In this document: in pieces, positions 34,051-45,300 of the stretch | Position numbering within the stretch: position 1 is the first letter of the stretch | Layout: every line of letters starts with the position of its first letter | Made by a program: the position numbers and the translations under genes | NCBI GenBank assembly: GCA_004352715.1 | Contig: SCFE01000034.1 | Location: 2,073,441-2,137,440, forward strand | From: Hofstenia miamia | Lineage: Eukaryota; Xenacoelomorpha; Acoela | Length of the DNA stretch: 64,000 nt | Reading direction: 5' to 3' | The notes under the pieces: model-generated | Databases searched by the model: none | Told to the model about the DNA's origin: nothing | The model's input: only the letters and a program-made list of their open reading frames with translations

Positions 34051-35370
34051 ATGAGAGATCATCAACAATGTCATCAAAAGCAATGCTGCTTATTCAACAA
34101 CAAAGAAATAAGCATTGGAAAAGCAGTTGGAGTCAAACATCAAATAAAAACAGTACCGCATAGACCGTCACATCAACCATGCCAAAGAGTGCCTCCGCAC
34201 CTACAAGATCAATACGCCAAAACTCTATCCGAACTATTAAATCATGACATCATACAAAAGAGCCACAGCCTGTATGCCTCACCAACTGTCTTTATAAAAC
34301 AGGGTGAAAAACACTGCCTATGTATTGACTTTAGGCAACTGAATGCATCATAATCAAAGATGTGTACCAGCTGCCACACATAGATGACATCCTCTACAAT
34401 GCAGCTAAGCATTAAATCTTCTCCACACTCAACCTCTGCAAAGCCTATTGGCAGGCAGCCATGAGAGAAGAAGATATTGAAAAAACGACCTTCATCACAC
34501 CATATGGCCTGTTTGAATGGCTCTAGATGGCATTTGGCTTATGTAACACCCCTACAACTTTCTAACATTATGTCACAAAAATCCTAACCAAAGAAATTTG
34601 TAAACTCTCCAAGGGTGTAGCTGCATACATTGACGACATCCTGATAGGCTCAACCACTATCACAGAGCACGCAAAAGAGCTAAATACAACATTATGACTA
34701 CTGCACAACTCTGGTTTATGAGTCAATGCAAAAAAGTGCATGCTTGCCAAACATCACATCCTCTTCCTCAGAAGAAATGTAACTCAAGGAAAAATAAAAC
34801 TAAAAGACAGCGCCAAACAGCTAGTGGATGAGATCCAAGCTGCAAAAAAACATCAAAGACGTCCAACAAATTCTTGGCTTTATAAACTACTATCAAATGT
34901 TCATTCCCAATCTTGCTGAAAAAACTAAACACATGTCTAACCTACTCAAGAAACCACAACAATTCACCTAGACATGGGAACACCAAGAAGAGCTGAACAT
35001 GTTAAAAAAGGCAATAAAAAATATCGAATCATTAAACTCACCAACACTGTAGATCTGTTCATTCTAGACTGCAACACTCAGCCAACTACAAGACGGAATT
35101 CAAAAACCAATACAATGGTTTAGCCAAAAACTCTACAATAGTGAAAAAAACTATGCAGCTACCAAACTTGAAATGCTAGCCCTCATTGAGTCACTAAAGA
35201 AATTCCACCACTTCTTGATAGGAGAAAAGACTTTTACAGTATGAACAGACAACAGCAGCCTATGTTGGCTCAAAAAATATGCCAGAGATCGCTCTAACAT
35301 CATAGTGAGATGGATAGAATACCTGCATGACTTCAACTTCACGATAGAACATTGCAAAGGTAAACTTCAC
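34051..35370 (+). pseudogene. Gypsy reverse transcriptase and RNase H region
   Basis: RT blocks in order: SLYASPTVFIKQGEKHCLCIDFRQLNA (given here as landmarks YASPTVF and CIDFRQLNA, about 34275-34350), TFITPYGLFEW and MAFGLCNTPTTF (about 34490-34560), the catalytic box AAYIDDILIG (YIDD, about 34622-34650) and VNAKKCMLA. The RNase H part ends with RWIEYLHDFNFTIEHCKGK (about 35310-35365). In-frame stops occur where relatives have Gln or Arg, and there are several frame changes, so no functional polymerase is encoded. Confidence 0.75.
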
Positions 35371-36690
35371 ACAAATGCCAATGAATGGACTGCCCTGCCT
35401 CAATACCAAAGAGACCTCAAAAAAGAACAAGGTCCTCCACAACAATTTCACTTCATACCACAATGCCAATATGAGAAACTACCTGATATAAATACAGATA
35501 GAAATGGCCACCCAATCAAACCCTTGCTTTCAATCTTCATCAAAGAAGAAATCACATCACATGAAATCGCAAAAGCACAGGCCAATGACAAAATCCTCTG
35601 CCAGATAATACAATGTGTTAACAATCCTATGTTTATCATGGACTCTATGGCAACATGCTATTATCAAAAACACACATGGAAATTAACTGATTCCAGCATC
35701 TTATATGCAGCAGCAAAAACGTGGAACTTAATCACATTACCAGAATACTATAAACGTCAAAAAAAATCCACGAACAAGAACACATAGGGGTCTACCAGAC
35801 AGAACTAACCATTCATGAAAATTTCATTACCCCCTACTTAAGACCAACAATAGAAGAAGTTATAAACAAATGTCAATCGTGCATTCTTCTCAACACATCT
35901 TGTTTCCCAGGACAATGAGCCCCATTAGAAAAAATCTCAGCTGAACACATGAACTCAATAGCAAATGCTGACATTGAACAACTATCATGAGACAATGAAG
36001 GCTACTCCTACATATTGGTCATGGTCAACCACTTTACAAAGTACTGCAAAATGCTACTGCTATGAAACATAAAAGCATCAACTGACGCCAAAGCAATCAT
36101 AAACAACTGGGTGTGCATATTTGGCCCAATGACTCAACTCATAACGGACCAAGGCAAAAAATTCAAAAGCTCACTATTCCAGTCACTAGTCGAAAAATTG
36201 GAAATCTTACACACCCACACAATGATAAGCTACCCTCAAGCCAATGGCATGGTCAAAAGGGTCAACCAAATTAATGAAAACAATTACATCACAAGTAGGA
36301 GGAAAAAAATGGCAAGAAATACTTTTACAACACATCAACTCATTCATCAACCAAGGTCTCGCCATACAAAGCAATGTTTGGCCACAAAGCTCCAACTCCC
36401 GTCTCCATGCTATTCCACAGTTACACGGGCACAATCAACAGCAATTATGTGAAAACATTAATCAACAACATAGTGAAAACACATGAAACAATGTGTGCCC
36501 AAGCAGAAAAAAGTGCTATTCATCAACAATGCCAATTCAATAGAAAAATCTATGGAGAACATCATGCAATTGGCAACAAAGTATTCATATACACACCCGG
36601 AGTCATAACAGATGAAAAACAGGTCTGAAAATTGTTGTTCAACTGGGAAGGACCTCAGACAATCACAAAAGTATTGCCACACAACAATTA
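35371..36690 (+). pseudogene. Gypsy integrase region
   Basis: After the RNase H comes the zinc-binding part (HEQEHIGVYQTEL, then CQSCILLN, about 35768-35890). The core shows LVMVNHFTKYCK, LITDQGKKFKS (second catalytic Asp, about 36140-36170) and ISYPQANGMVKRVNQ (catalytic Glu replaced by Lys in this reading, about 36226-36270). A GPY/F-like module follows: LLFNWEGPQTITK and NNYEL (about 36630-36700). Stops at TGA codons punctuate the region. Confidence 0.65.
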
Positions 36691-37781
36691 CGAACTAGAC
36701 AAAAAGAAAATAACACACTTCCAAAACATCAAACAAATGTCTCATGATATACAGCACGCCAACTCAATGAATTTGAACTAATACAATCTGATAAAGACGA
36801 ATTCTATCTAACTCCTGGTTACAGAAAATGCTCTGAACAAACCTTTGACGACGAATGCAAACAAAAACTTTCTTCTCCTATAAGTTTGCACACACAACCT
36901 AAATGCATTGCTTAATCTAATATCTATAAAAAAGAATGGTCTATTAACATTGCAACATTGCCTTTAGATCCATCTTACAATGAAATGCAAAGCAGTGACT
37001 CTCAAACCCCACAGTCATTCAAAATCAACTAAACAGCAATTGAGTGCACCTGAACCTCCTTGCAGGACGTCCTCAGGGTCCTTCAGTGCACTTGATCCTA
37101 CCTTGGACGTCTCTAGCTGTAGGACGTTCTCAGCTACCCACAACGAGCAGATGCCAACTACATTGACATCCACAATACAGAAAAGGAGCGCTGAGCCGTC
37201 CTAAAGCATACCTAGCAAACGTCGCACTCTCACTCAAATAATATCTCTCACATCATCTACAACAAGCAGTCGACAAGACTCTCACTTCCAGGAAAGACAA
37301 CAAAAACTTTCCATCATTGAAGGAGAAACAATCCACCCATACTTCATTGCATCACACTGCTGAAAATACATAACCCACAACAACATCTCAGAAGAAACTC
37401 GCAAAGCTATATCAACTATCTTAACTGTGGGAGAAAACCCAGCCAGCAGCAAAGCACTATCAACTGTCATAGACAAAAAAAAACGCCCAATGGTTAACAC
37501 AATGAAAATCACGACGCGATTCTCATTCCAACAAAAACAAAGCTCCATAAACGAAATCAATGAAGGGTGTAGTTGATCCAGACATTCGCGTATTCTAGAT
37601 GGCAACTTTGATGTCTCGCTTTGGCACTAATTGCCATGTATTCTTATGTGTTACTGGAGTTCGTATTTGCAGTAGTCTATCTATGTTATTACTAGTGCTT
37701 ACTACTTTAAACTGTCTATGCCTAAGCAGTCACATGAGATGTATCACAATGAGACTANATATATATATCCATACATACATA

Positions 37782-38257
37782 CAGCCTTGTGCATAATACT
37801 TTGCACTTATTAAATAATTCCCATTTTAACCGACCATATAGCCCATATTTGTTAAAAATTCGGTGAATTGTAGATTCATGCACAAAATATCCGCATTTAT
37901 AAAATTTTCTTTCAACTACTTCGACGTCAAACGCGGACAAATTTCTGGGTTAGAAAAGCCTCCTGGTTTTGCTAATGTCCCAATTTGACCGGTTCTTTTA
38001 TAATTGAGGATACTGTTTGCTTTGATAACTGAAGAAATACGCAAATTCTTTTCTTTTGAATTTCTTCCAGGAATTTTGAAACTATAATTTTTCGAATTTC
38101 AAAAGAAATAGTTTTATCACGCATTTCGTGGTGAATAATGATATAATTGCTCAGTAATTGTCAGAAATGTTAACTTTAGACACTTTAAAAGTACCACTAA
38201 CAATTTGGAGAACAACATTAGTGTGAAAAGCATTAGTCCGAACTATTATGCACAAGG

Positions 38258-38260
<3 letters not shown>
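37782..38260 (-). mobile_element. Internally deleted Tc1-like element, 479 bp
   Basis: Inverted termini cagccttgtgcataata at both ends (one mismatch in 20), bordered by TA (37780-37781 and 38261-38262). On the minus strand the ATG at about 38122 starts a paired-like helix-turn-helix region (LQLSKQTVSSIIKE), then GTLAKPGGFSN, then ESTIHRIFNKYGLYGR near 37880. The DDE domain is absent, and the terminal repeat follows at once. A frameshift separates the parts. The enzyme would have to come from an intact relative. Confidence 0.8.
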
Positions 38261-38298
<38 letters not shown>

Positions 38299-38479
38299 AT
38301 ATTTTATTCTGGGTTGCCAAAATGAGTGTAATGAACATAACTATAAAATTGTACAAATTGTTATTGATCCCATAGAATATAGTCAGAGTCCCATGATAAT
38401 TTTTGGTGAAATGGCCCCATACATTCGTAATATATGACCAGGGTTTATTTATAAATTGACGGGTTACTATCTTGAAGAA

Positions 38480-39860
38480 GATCCAAGACAGTTGGGAGCA
38501 GGCTTAAAAAATTTCTCTTGGCAGTGGAAAGTTAAATACTAAAGAAGCTTTCATCAGAAGACTTGATAAATTGTTTGATATTCTGAAGTTCAAGTGCACA
38601 ATTGTTCTCTGTGCAAAGGTGGGTTGTTCTTTAGATGATACTGGGAAACATAGAGCCCATATTAACTGCACCTGTCCGAGGGATATGAAGATTCTTGTCA
38701 AGAGACAAATGTGGCTCTGTTGGACCACATCAGATTGGATTGCCAGGCATGAATGAGTAAAACAAACTATTTAAAATGCTACAACAAAAGCAGAAAATAG
38801 CTAAATGTAGACAATTTGAGGAATCCTAGGACACAAGAAAACAGGATGGCACAGTGCAAACACGGGACATAGTATTATATGGTGATGATGTAGTACAAGA
38901 TATATTAGATAGAAGTTGTGAAGAGACATCTGAAATAACAAGGACACCATCCACATCAAATATAAAGTCAGAGTACGAACACTGTGGAATTACTGAATGT
39001 TGATATGCAGAGCATTCGATATGGTGTAAGCCTCTGTGCCACAGTTACCATCCTTACATCTGCATTTATGGATGTTTTTTTAATTACTGAAGAAGACAAA
39101 AGACTTGTGGTTGATCACAAAAAAGATAAACAGGCCCAGAAAAAATTTATAAAAAATTAAGAATTTGATAATTTTTGCAAAAAAGGCAGAATTGAATGTA
39201 TCTTCTTCGATGGTCATCAGGATATAACAAAAGTTATGCTAAGCACAGGCAATTCAGATCACCAGTTTCCCAGCATCGTCAAAGAAGGTCATTATTCCGT
39301 TTGCAGTGAACCAGGTAGAAGATACTTATACCATCTTACACTAGAGAAAAGCCAAGGAAGAAAAAAGGAAGGTTTTGCTGATAATCTTGTTCACTTTATG
39401 AAAATGAGGAGCATTGATAAAAGATTACAGGACATTGGAGGGAATTCTTCAACTGTAAATACGGGCTGAATGGTGGCTGCATGCACTGGGTAGAGACTTT
39501 AAGTTAATCCAGCTAGTTTGTACCCTTCACACTAATGAGCTACCCCTACGGAACCTACTATCAAGTCTGGATTGAAAGACTTTATCTAACAACAAGTGGA
39601 CAGGTAACATTGGCAAGATGCTTGACACTTCAACAGAACTTGAAGTTGATTCAGCATTTGCCAGAATTTCAGTGGGAGAACCTCTTATATCACTGAGTAA
39701 TGATGTCATACAGGATCTTACTACTGATCAAGTATATGGTTATAAGATAGCAAGACCGACCCTAACTGATCCTCAGCTGAAAAAATTTACTTCTAAACTG
39801 GGACCAAAAATGTGCTGGCATGCAGGTCCTTATTTTCAATGCAATAAAAGTATGCAATAA
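38480..39860 (+). pseudogene. Decayed gene of an uncharacterised, transposon-like animal protein family
   Basis: An N-terminal frame (38571-38756 and upstream) has RRLDKLFDILKFKC, a Cys-rich part and AHINCTCPRDMKI. After a gap with stops, a second frame from about 39190 reads IECIFFDGHQDITK, SEPGRRYLYHLTL and an NTG block. After a frameshift near 39467 a third reads LVCTLHTNELPLRNLLSSLD and WTGNIGKMLD, ending at 39860. I know this order (FDGrkD, EPg..Y, NTG, LHxNELPLR, GxIGK) from many invertebrate predictions without a known function; their spread suggests a mobile-element origin. That recollection is from memory, not from a search. Not functional here. Confidence 0.55.
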
Positions 39861-39966
39861 TGTTAAGTATGTATTGCATTTAAACCTATTAAATTATTAA
39901 GCTTAAGACAATACAAAGTTCTCTTTTTCTATCTCGATGAATTTGATTTTTATAACCCTTTAAAAT
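38770..39966 (+). repeat. 1,197-bp exact direct repeat, unit 1
   Basis: From tttaaaatgctacaac to taaccctttaaaat. Unit 2 at 39968-41164 appears identical base for base at an offset of 1,198. Confidence 0.9.
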
Positions 39967-39967
39967 N

Positions 39968-41164
39968 TTTAAAATGCTACAACAAAAGCAGAAAATAGCT
40001 AAATGTAGACAATTTGAGGAATCCTAGGACACAAGAAAACAGGATGGCACAGTGCAAACACGGGACATAGTATTATATGGTGATGATGTAGTACAAGATA
40101 TATTAGATAGAAGTTGTGAAGAGACATCTGAAATAACAAGGACACCATCCACATCAAATATAAAGTCAGAGTACGAACACTGTGGAATTACTGAATGTTG
40201 ATATGCAGAGCATTCGATATGGTGTAAGCCTCTGTGCCACAGTTACCATCCTTACATCTGCATTTATGGATGTTTTTTTAATTACTGAAGAAGACAAAAG
40301 ACTTGTGGTTGATCACAAAAAAGATAAACAGGCCCAGAAAAAATTTATAAAAAATTAAGAATTTGATAATTTTTGCAAAAAAGGCAGAATTGAATGTATC
40401 TTCTTCGATGGTCATCAGGATATAACAAAAGTTATGCTAAGCACAGGCAATTCAGATCACCAGTTTCCCAGCATCGTCAAAGAAGGTCATTATTCCGTTT
40501 GCAGTGAACCAGGTAGAAGATACTTATACCATCTTACACTAGAGAAAAGCCAAGGAAGAAAAAAGGAAGGTTTTGCTGATAATCTTGTTCACTTTATGAA
40601 AATGAGGAGCATTGATAAAAGATTACAGGACATTGGAGGGAATTCTTCAACTGTAAATACGGGCTGAATGGTGGCTGCATGCACTGGGTAGAGACTTTAA
40701 GTTAATCCAGCTAGTTTGTACCCTTCACACTAATGAGCTACCCCTACGGAACCTACTATCAAGTCTGGATTGAAAGACTTTATCTAACAACAAGTGGACA
40801 GGTAACATTGGCAAGATGCTTGACACTTCAACAGAACTTGAAGTTGATTCAGCATTTGCCAGAATTTCAGTGGGAGAACCTCTTATATCACTGAGTAATG
40901 ATGTCATACAGGATCTTACTACTGATCAAGTATATGGTTATAAGATAGCAAGACCGACCCTAACTGATCCTCAGCTGAAAAAATTTACTTCTAAACTGGG
41001 ACCAAAAATGTGCTGGCATGCAGGTCCTTATTTTCAATGCAATAAAAGTATGCAATAATGTTAAGTATGTATTGCATTTAAACCTATTAAATTATTAAGC
41101 TTAAGACAATACAAAGTTCTCTTTTTCTATCTCGATGAATTTGATTTTTATAACCCTTTAAAAT
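39968..41164 (+). repeat. 1,197-bp exact direct repeat, unit 2 (probable assembly duplicate)
   Basis: Repeats unit 1, including its frames (40434-40667 and 40816-41058). The two are joined by a single N at 39967 with no intervening sequence. Identity of this degree between pseudogene copies, joined exactly at a gap, points to an unresolved contig overlap and not to biology. Confidence 0.85.
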
Positions 41165-43154
41165 AAGGTTTGTTATTCAGAGTCATTCTGTATAATGACC
41201 ATATTTCTTCATTCAAACGTAAAATTTTAAATTTTGTTACATTGGTACATTAAAGATTTTCAATAAAATTTCAATCACAGCTCACATTAATTTTTTATGT
41301 GTTCATTTATTTAAAATTTTAATTGAATTTATTGCTTTAAAAAATCTTATATACAGTATGCAGAATATTGAGAGGAAAGCAAACCCGATAAAAATTTATG
41401 CGCATTTATTCATTAGGTAGAAAGGAAGAGCTTATAACAAACCAAGATATCCCATTTGAATGTAAACTTTTTCAAATCTTATTCAACAATTAAAAATTAT
41501 ACACAGTCCCCCACCATGCATCACCACCCCAAAGCAATGGTGGACTTAACTGTCTCAACTTAACACTCCTTAAATTAATTCATACAATCACATCATAAGT
41601 CAGCAGCAAAAATGTTAAAGAAGTACTTCCTAAAATATAATAACTATATAATGCGTTTACCATACGACACAGCAACACCTTATGAATCTCTGAAGCCATA
41701 AAGTGCCCACACTTATTACCTCTAAATTCATTTGGAAAATTTGGCAAATAATTGCCAAATTTCCTATATGTGTACAATTTGTACATTCATTAGTTTAGAG
41801 CTTATTTAAATAAATAAACTTGTGTGAAATGTATAATAGACTAACTTTTCATTGATTACTATTGTAAACAATTAAAATATTTATCTATCTAAGAATAATT
41901 TATTCAACATTTCAATATGCAATTAGTGCTAGTTATAAACTAGTGTTATCAACTTTACATTTTCTTATTTTCCAGCAAGAAATAAATTTTAAATCTAACA
42001 TAATTATAAATGTTTAAATTTTGAGCATATTGTTACGGAATATAAGCAAGCTTAATTCGTAAATTTGTCAATGTTGCATTAGTTTGAACTTATGATGATG
42101 ACTGACATGTCAATGCATTATTGAAATTCGTATGCAGTTGATTGCTTTAATTTAGACGATGACTAGTCTGTTTTGGGTCTCTGCATCAGCTGCATACACT
42201 GCAATGTATACTATGAAAGCAGTTTGACCAACTGCTGTTTTATATAACTAAAGCTGATGAAAGTTAAATGCTGTGTACAAGTGTATTGGGCTAGTATATT
42301 TCATAAATTCTTAAAAATTCGCTTAGCTCAAAATTTGAAGAATTTGGCAATTATTTGCCAAATCTTTGGGAAAGTTTGCCAAATATTTTTCAAATTCTTC
42401 GAAAGTTTGCATATTATTTGGAATATTTGACAAATAATTGCCAAATATTTGGATCCAATTTGCAAATAATATCCAAAAATTTGGCACTAACTTGGAATTT
42501 TTTCGTCAAATTTTCCAAACTTTTTTAATAGGGCAGTTGGAAGTTAAAGTTGAAATTAGCCATGCTTTTGAAATGTTAGTTTAATATATTTGCAATATTT
42601 TTTGTATAAAATGCTTTATGCAGCATACTGATCATGAAGTTCATTAACTTTCGAATTACTCATAGTGCATTAGAAGTATCAAAAGTAGTTTCATAGAAGG
42701 TTTTGTTGAGGTACAAATGACATTGACATGCAATGTATAACCACTGAGTATTTGATAAACCAAATGAGCAGTTAAAATAGAAGAATCTTTTAAAGTGAAA
42801 AAGATTTTCCAAATGAAGTCTTCACACTGAGTTAATCAAGTGTAGGTGAAACATGAATGGTGTTCTAATTCAGTTAAATTATACAAAAATAAAATTCATT
42901 TCATTAAAATATTTGTAACATTTCTCAGTAATTATTTCAATTTTATTTTTAATATTTTGCTTGTCAAAGTTGCAAAAGTTTTTCAAAATTTTAATTTCTA
43001 CATTCAAAGTTCAAAAAAGGTCATAAAAAATAAAGTTTAGCTACTGTTTGATGTAAAATATGCTGTTTATCTCAAGAAATTTGAATCATTTTAATTGCAC
43101 ACCACCAATCCAAGGAAAGTGAATAATTTTGTTCAAATATTATCTCTTTAGCAT
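41165..43154. other. AT-rich stretch, no gene recognised; TTTGGCAA palindrome cluster
   Basis: No coding frame of note. Between 42330 and 42530, and once at about 41735-41762, the sequence is crowded with palindromic words such as tttggcaaataattgccaaa and variants. No terminal repeats or duplication define an element. The part before 43155 would be intron if the receptor is one gene. Confidence 0.4.
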
Positions 43155-43320
43155 TGATTATCATCACCTCAACGATTTTGAAAGATACGTCATTCGTGTG
43201 TCCGAAACCGTATTCATAGCAATTGGTATTCTGAATCCCTTTGTTTACTTTTTCCTCTTTCAAATAAAGAAAAGCGCTAGAAGTGCATTGCGGGGCATGG
43301 CTATTTGCAAAAGCAATTAA
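43155..43320 (+). CDS. Terminal GPCR exon with TM7 (NPxxY) and C-terminal tail
   Basis: Begins after the acceptor attatctctttag. It encodes a short loop (IDYHHLNDF), the helix RYVIRVSETVFIAIGILNPF with the class A NPxxY motif as NPFVY, helix 8 starting FFLFQIKKSARSAL and a short tail ending in Cys-Lys-Ser-Asn before TAA at 43318. This supplies exactly the segment missing from the exon at 27362. No other TM1-TM6 exon lies between, so the two probably belong to one gene with an intron of about 15 kb full of transposons. It starts in phase 2. The donor of the upstream exon could not be matched with certainty, so a separate broken paralogue remains possible. Confidence 0.65.
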
Positions 43321-43485
43321 CAATTGATTGAAGAAATATTGTATGCTGAATATTGTTTTCCTCAAACATATACTTAATGTAATGGTAATTAGTTGTTGAG
43401 TGTTTCTTCTTGCAAAAGCAATTGAATTAATTAATACTGTATGTTGAATATTGTGTTGTTCAAATAAATGCTTAATCATAATGAA
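43300..43485 (+). repeat. Duplicated stop-codon / 3' UTR segment with polyadenylation signal
   Basis: A segment of about 85 bases (gcaaaagcaatta ... attgtatgctgaatattgt ... caaacatatacttaatgtaatg) at 43306-43385 is repeated in diverged form at about 43416-43485. The second copy has AATAAA at 43463-43468, a likely polyadenylation signal for the receptor gene. Confidence 0.55.
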
Positions 43486-43490
43486 TTGTT

Positions 43491-43496
43491 TATATA

Positions 43497-43536
<40 letters not shown>
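43491..43536. repeat. (TA)n microsatellite
   Basis: TA tract with one TG interruption near 43501. Confidence 0.9.
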
Positions 43537-43537
<1 letters not shown>

Positions 43538-43539
43538 TG

Positions 43540-43745
43540 CAAAACCCTAGCACGATCAATGCCAAGACGAATAGTTGCTGTCATCAATGCAAAAGCCCAT
43601 TCCACCAAATACTGATTTTTGATATATATTTTAAATTATTGTTTGTATTTTGCATTAATATCAACAGTTGAACAGCAATAATACACAGTGATCTGGAATT
43701 TAAATTTTGTTAATGGGTGCCTAATAATTTGGACCACCACTGTAT
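43540..43745 (+). mobile_element. 3' remnant of a Tc1-like transposon
   Basis: After the (TA)n tract one frame reads LARSMPRRIVAVINAKAHST followed by KY and a stop, the conserved C-terminus of Tc1-like transposases. About 130 bases later comes the terminus ggtgcctaataatttggacc with accactgta, the common right end of this group. The rest of the element is absent. Confidence 0.7.
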
Positions 43746-44799
43746 ATATATAAGTGATAGTAGATTAAAGAAAAAAATAATGCTAATGCTATATGATACT
43801 ACTTTAAATTTATATTAACTATAATGGAGACATCAAATTGTATCAATAACAACGCAAATAATGCCATTTTTGTTGAAATCTAAAAATACTTTTAGCACTG
43901 GACAAAACAAATTACATTTACAAGTAGCAACTTAGTGAGGCTATCATTTTAGCAATATGTTATTGATTGCGCTTTCTACGTATTTCGGTAATAATGGACG
44001 CCGCTTTATGCGTTGAATGTTTCATTAGCATATGTATTTCCCTCTCTATTTCAACTACTGGAGGCCTAATACAGAAATGGAAAAGTAAGATAGCCTTCGA
44101 AAAAACTAAAACTGGACATTATTGCTACAACTAGCATCCTAACCAATGCTCATATAAAGTTTAAGTGATAAATTCTCACATGAATTCTATCATTTAGCTT
44201 TGAATACAAATACATTTTTGATGAAATTTTGCCGAATTTTTTTACCATGGATCTTATCATGTAGCACAATACTACCGCTTAGATGCGGTCATAGTTAGTT
44301 GTGTCGGCAATATATGTAAAAATATTGATTTCCTTTATCTAAGTCATCAATCCCTTTTTATAATCAATCATTAATAAATTTGGGATAATTGGTTTTTTCA
44401 TGAAGTTGCTTACATTAATGCATATGAAAAACCGAATCGAAATAGATTTTAGGCTCCAAAATATATCTTATCGATATCGCGCTATGCAAGTATCGTATTA
44501 ATATCGTGTTGAGAAAAAGCACAACAACTAACTAGTTATAGCTTATTTGTCGGCGGCACCGATAGTATTATGTGGTATGTGTCAAAATATCTGACCCGCT
44601 CGAAACCACTTACAGCCAACATTGCAACTGCATTTATATATAATTTAATCCATTAGTATTTCTTCCGTATTTTTATTATTTAATAGTGTTAATTAATGTT
44701 GACACACTAAAACAGGAAATTAATTAACATTTCAAGCGAAAATCAATTACCTAAATTCGCAAATCATTAAGAAATTAGTAATTAATTAAAAATTTAAAG
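43746..44799. other. AT-rich stretch, no gene recognised
   Basis: No coding pattern or repeat ends identified. Confidence 0.4.
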
Positions 44800-45126
44800 C
44801 TTTCAAACTTGTAAATGCGAGCACATTTATATAATTTGAAAAAATGGATTCAAATTTTTTAAATTTTGATATTGAAATTAATTATTTAAATCAGAGAAAA
44901 GAGAGAAAACTTGTACATATTTGCAAAATTTTTCGTTTGACGTTTTTAATATGCAAAGACTACAGTCGAGTTTTGATGATATTATAAAAAGTAGCCTTTA
45001 AGCCTAACTATTTCCACAAAGTATATTGTTAAATTCCGGAAAACTAAAATTCTACTATTTTAGAGCAACGGACTACTAGAATACTCAATGCCTTTGATTG
45101 CTAGATTGATGCCCGGTTCTTGATGT
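44800..45126 (+). repeat. Unclassified dispersed repeat, copy A
   Basis: About 330 bases aligning with 55535-55860: both contain ttcaaacttgtaaatg, ttttgatattgaa, catatttgcaaaa, gagttttgat, attataaaaa and a final gattgatgcc / aattgatgcc. Copy A is ended by the insertion of a Tc1-like terminus at 45127. Confidence 0.65.
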
Positions 45127-45300
45127 ACCGGGTGCTTCAACTCATCCATCGTATTATTTTCTGTATTGAAAAACAAAATGAGTTCTTATAAGTGGACAGT
45201 TTTTATTCAAAACTAAAAATATTGCTCGAAATGTCCACCTTCATTTTGAACACAAGGCTGCCACCGACGTAGAAAGTAATCAAACGATTTGCGGGACGAT
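45127..45300 (-). mobile_element. 3' end of a DUF4817-type Tc1/mariner-like element
   Basis: On the minus strand one frame reads DYFLRRWQPCVQNEGGHFEQ followed by YF and a stop (about 45205-45280), the typical C-terminus of DUF4817-type transposases. It ends at the terminus formed by ccgggtgcttcaact on the + strand at 45129. Only the tail is present. Confidence 0.7.

Larger units (their letters stand above)
29687..37640 (+). mobile_element. Ty3/Gypsy LTR retrotransposon, decayed and interrupted
   Basis: Gag, protease, RT, RNase H and integrase are in the standard Ty3/Gypsy order. The protease is split by a hAT element (31036-33553). Pol is broken by many stops and frameshifts. A purine-rich patch (aatgaaggg, 37561-37569) followed by tgtagttgatcc could be the polypurine tract and start of the 3' LTR, which would run to about 37757. 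No matching 5' LTR is present at 28995-29690, so the left end is truncated or lies in the gap. If the receptor is one gene, this element sits in its last intron. Confidence 0.8.

Noticed and set aside
36980-37204. Frame after Gypsy integrase as an env-like gene
   Set aside because: The Ser/Thr/Pro-rich text has no signal peptide, membrane helix or glycoprotein pattern. It is more likely the pol tail or untranslated region.
43072-43608. 178-codon minus-strand frame
   Set aside because: It overlaps the TM7 exon, its 3' UTR, a TA tract and a Tc1 remnant on the other strand. The translation shows no domain.
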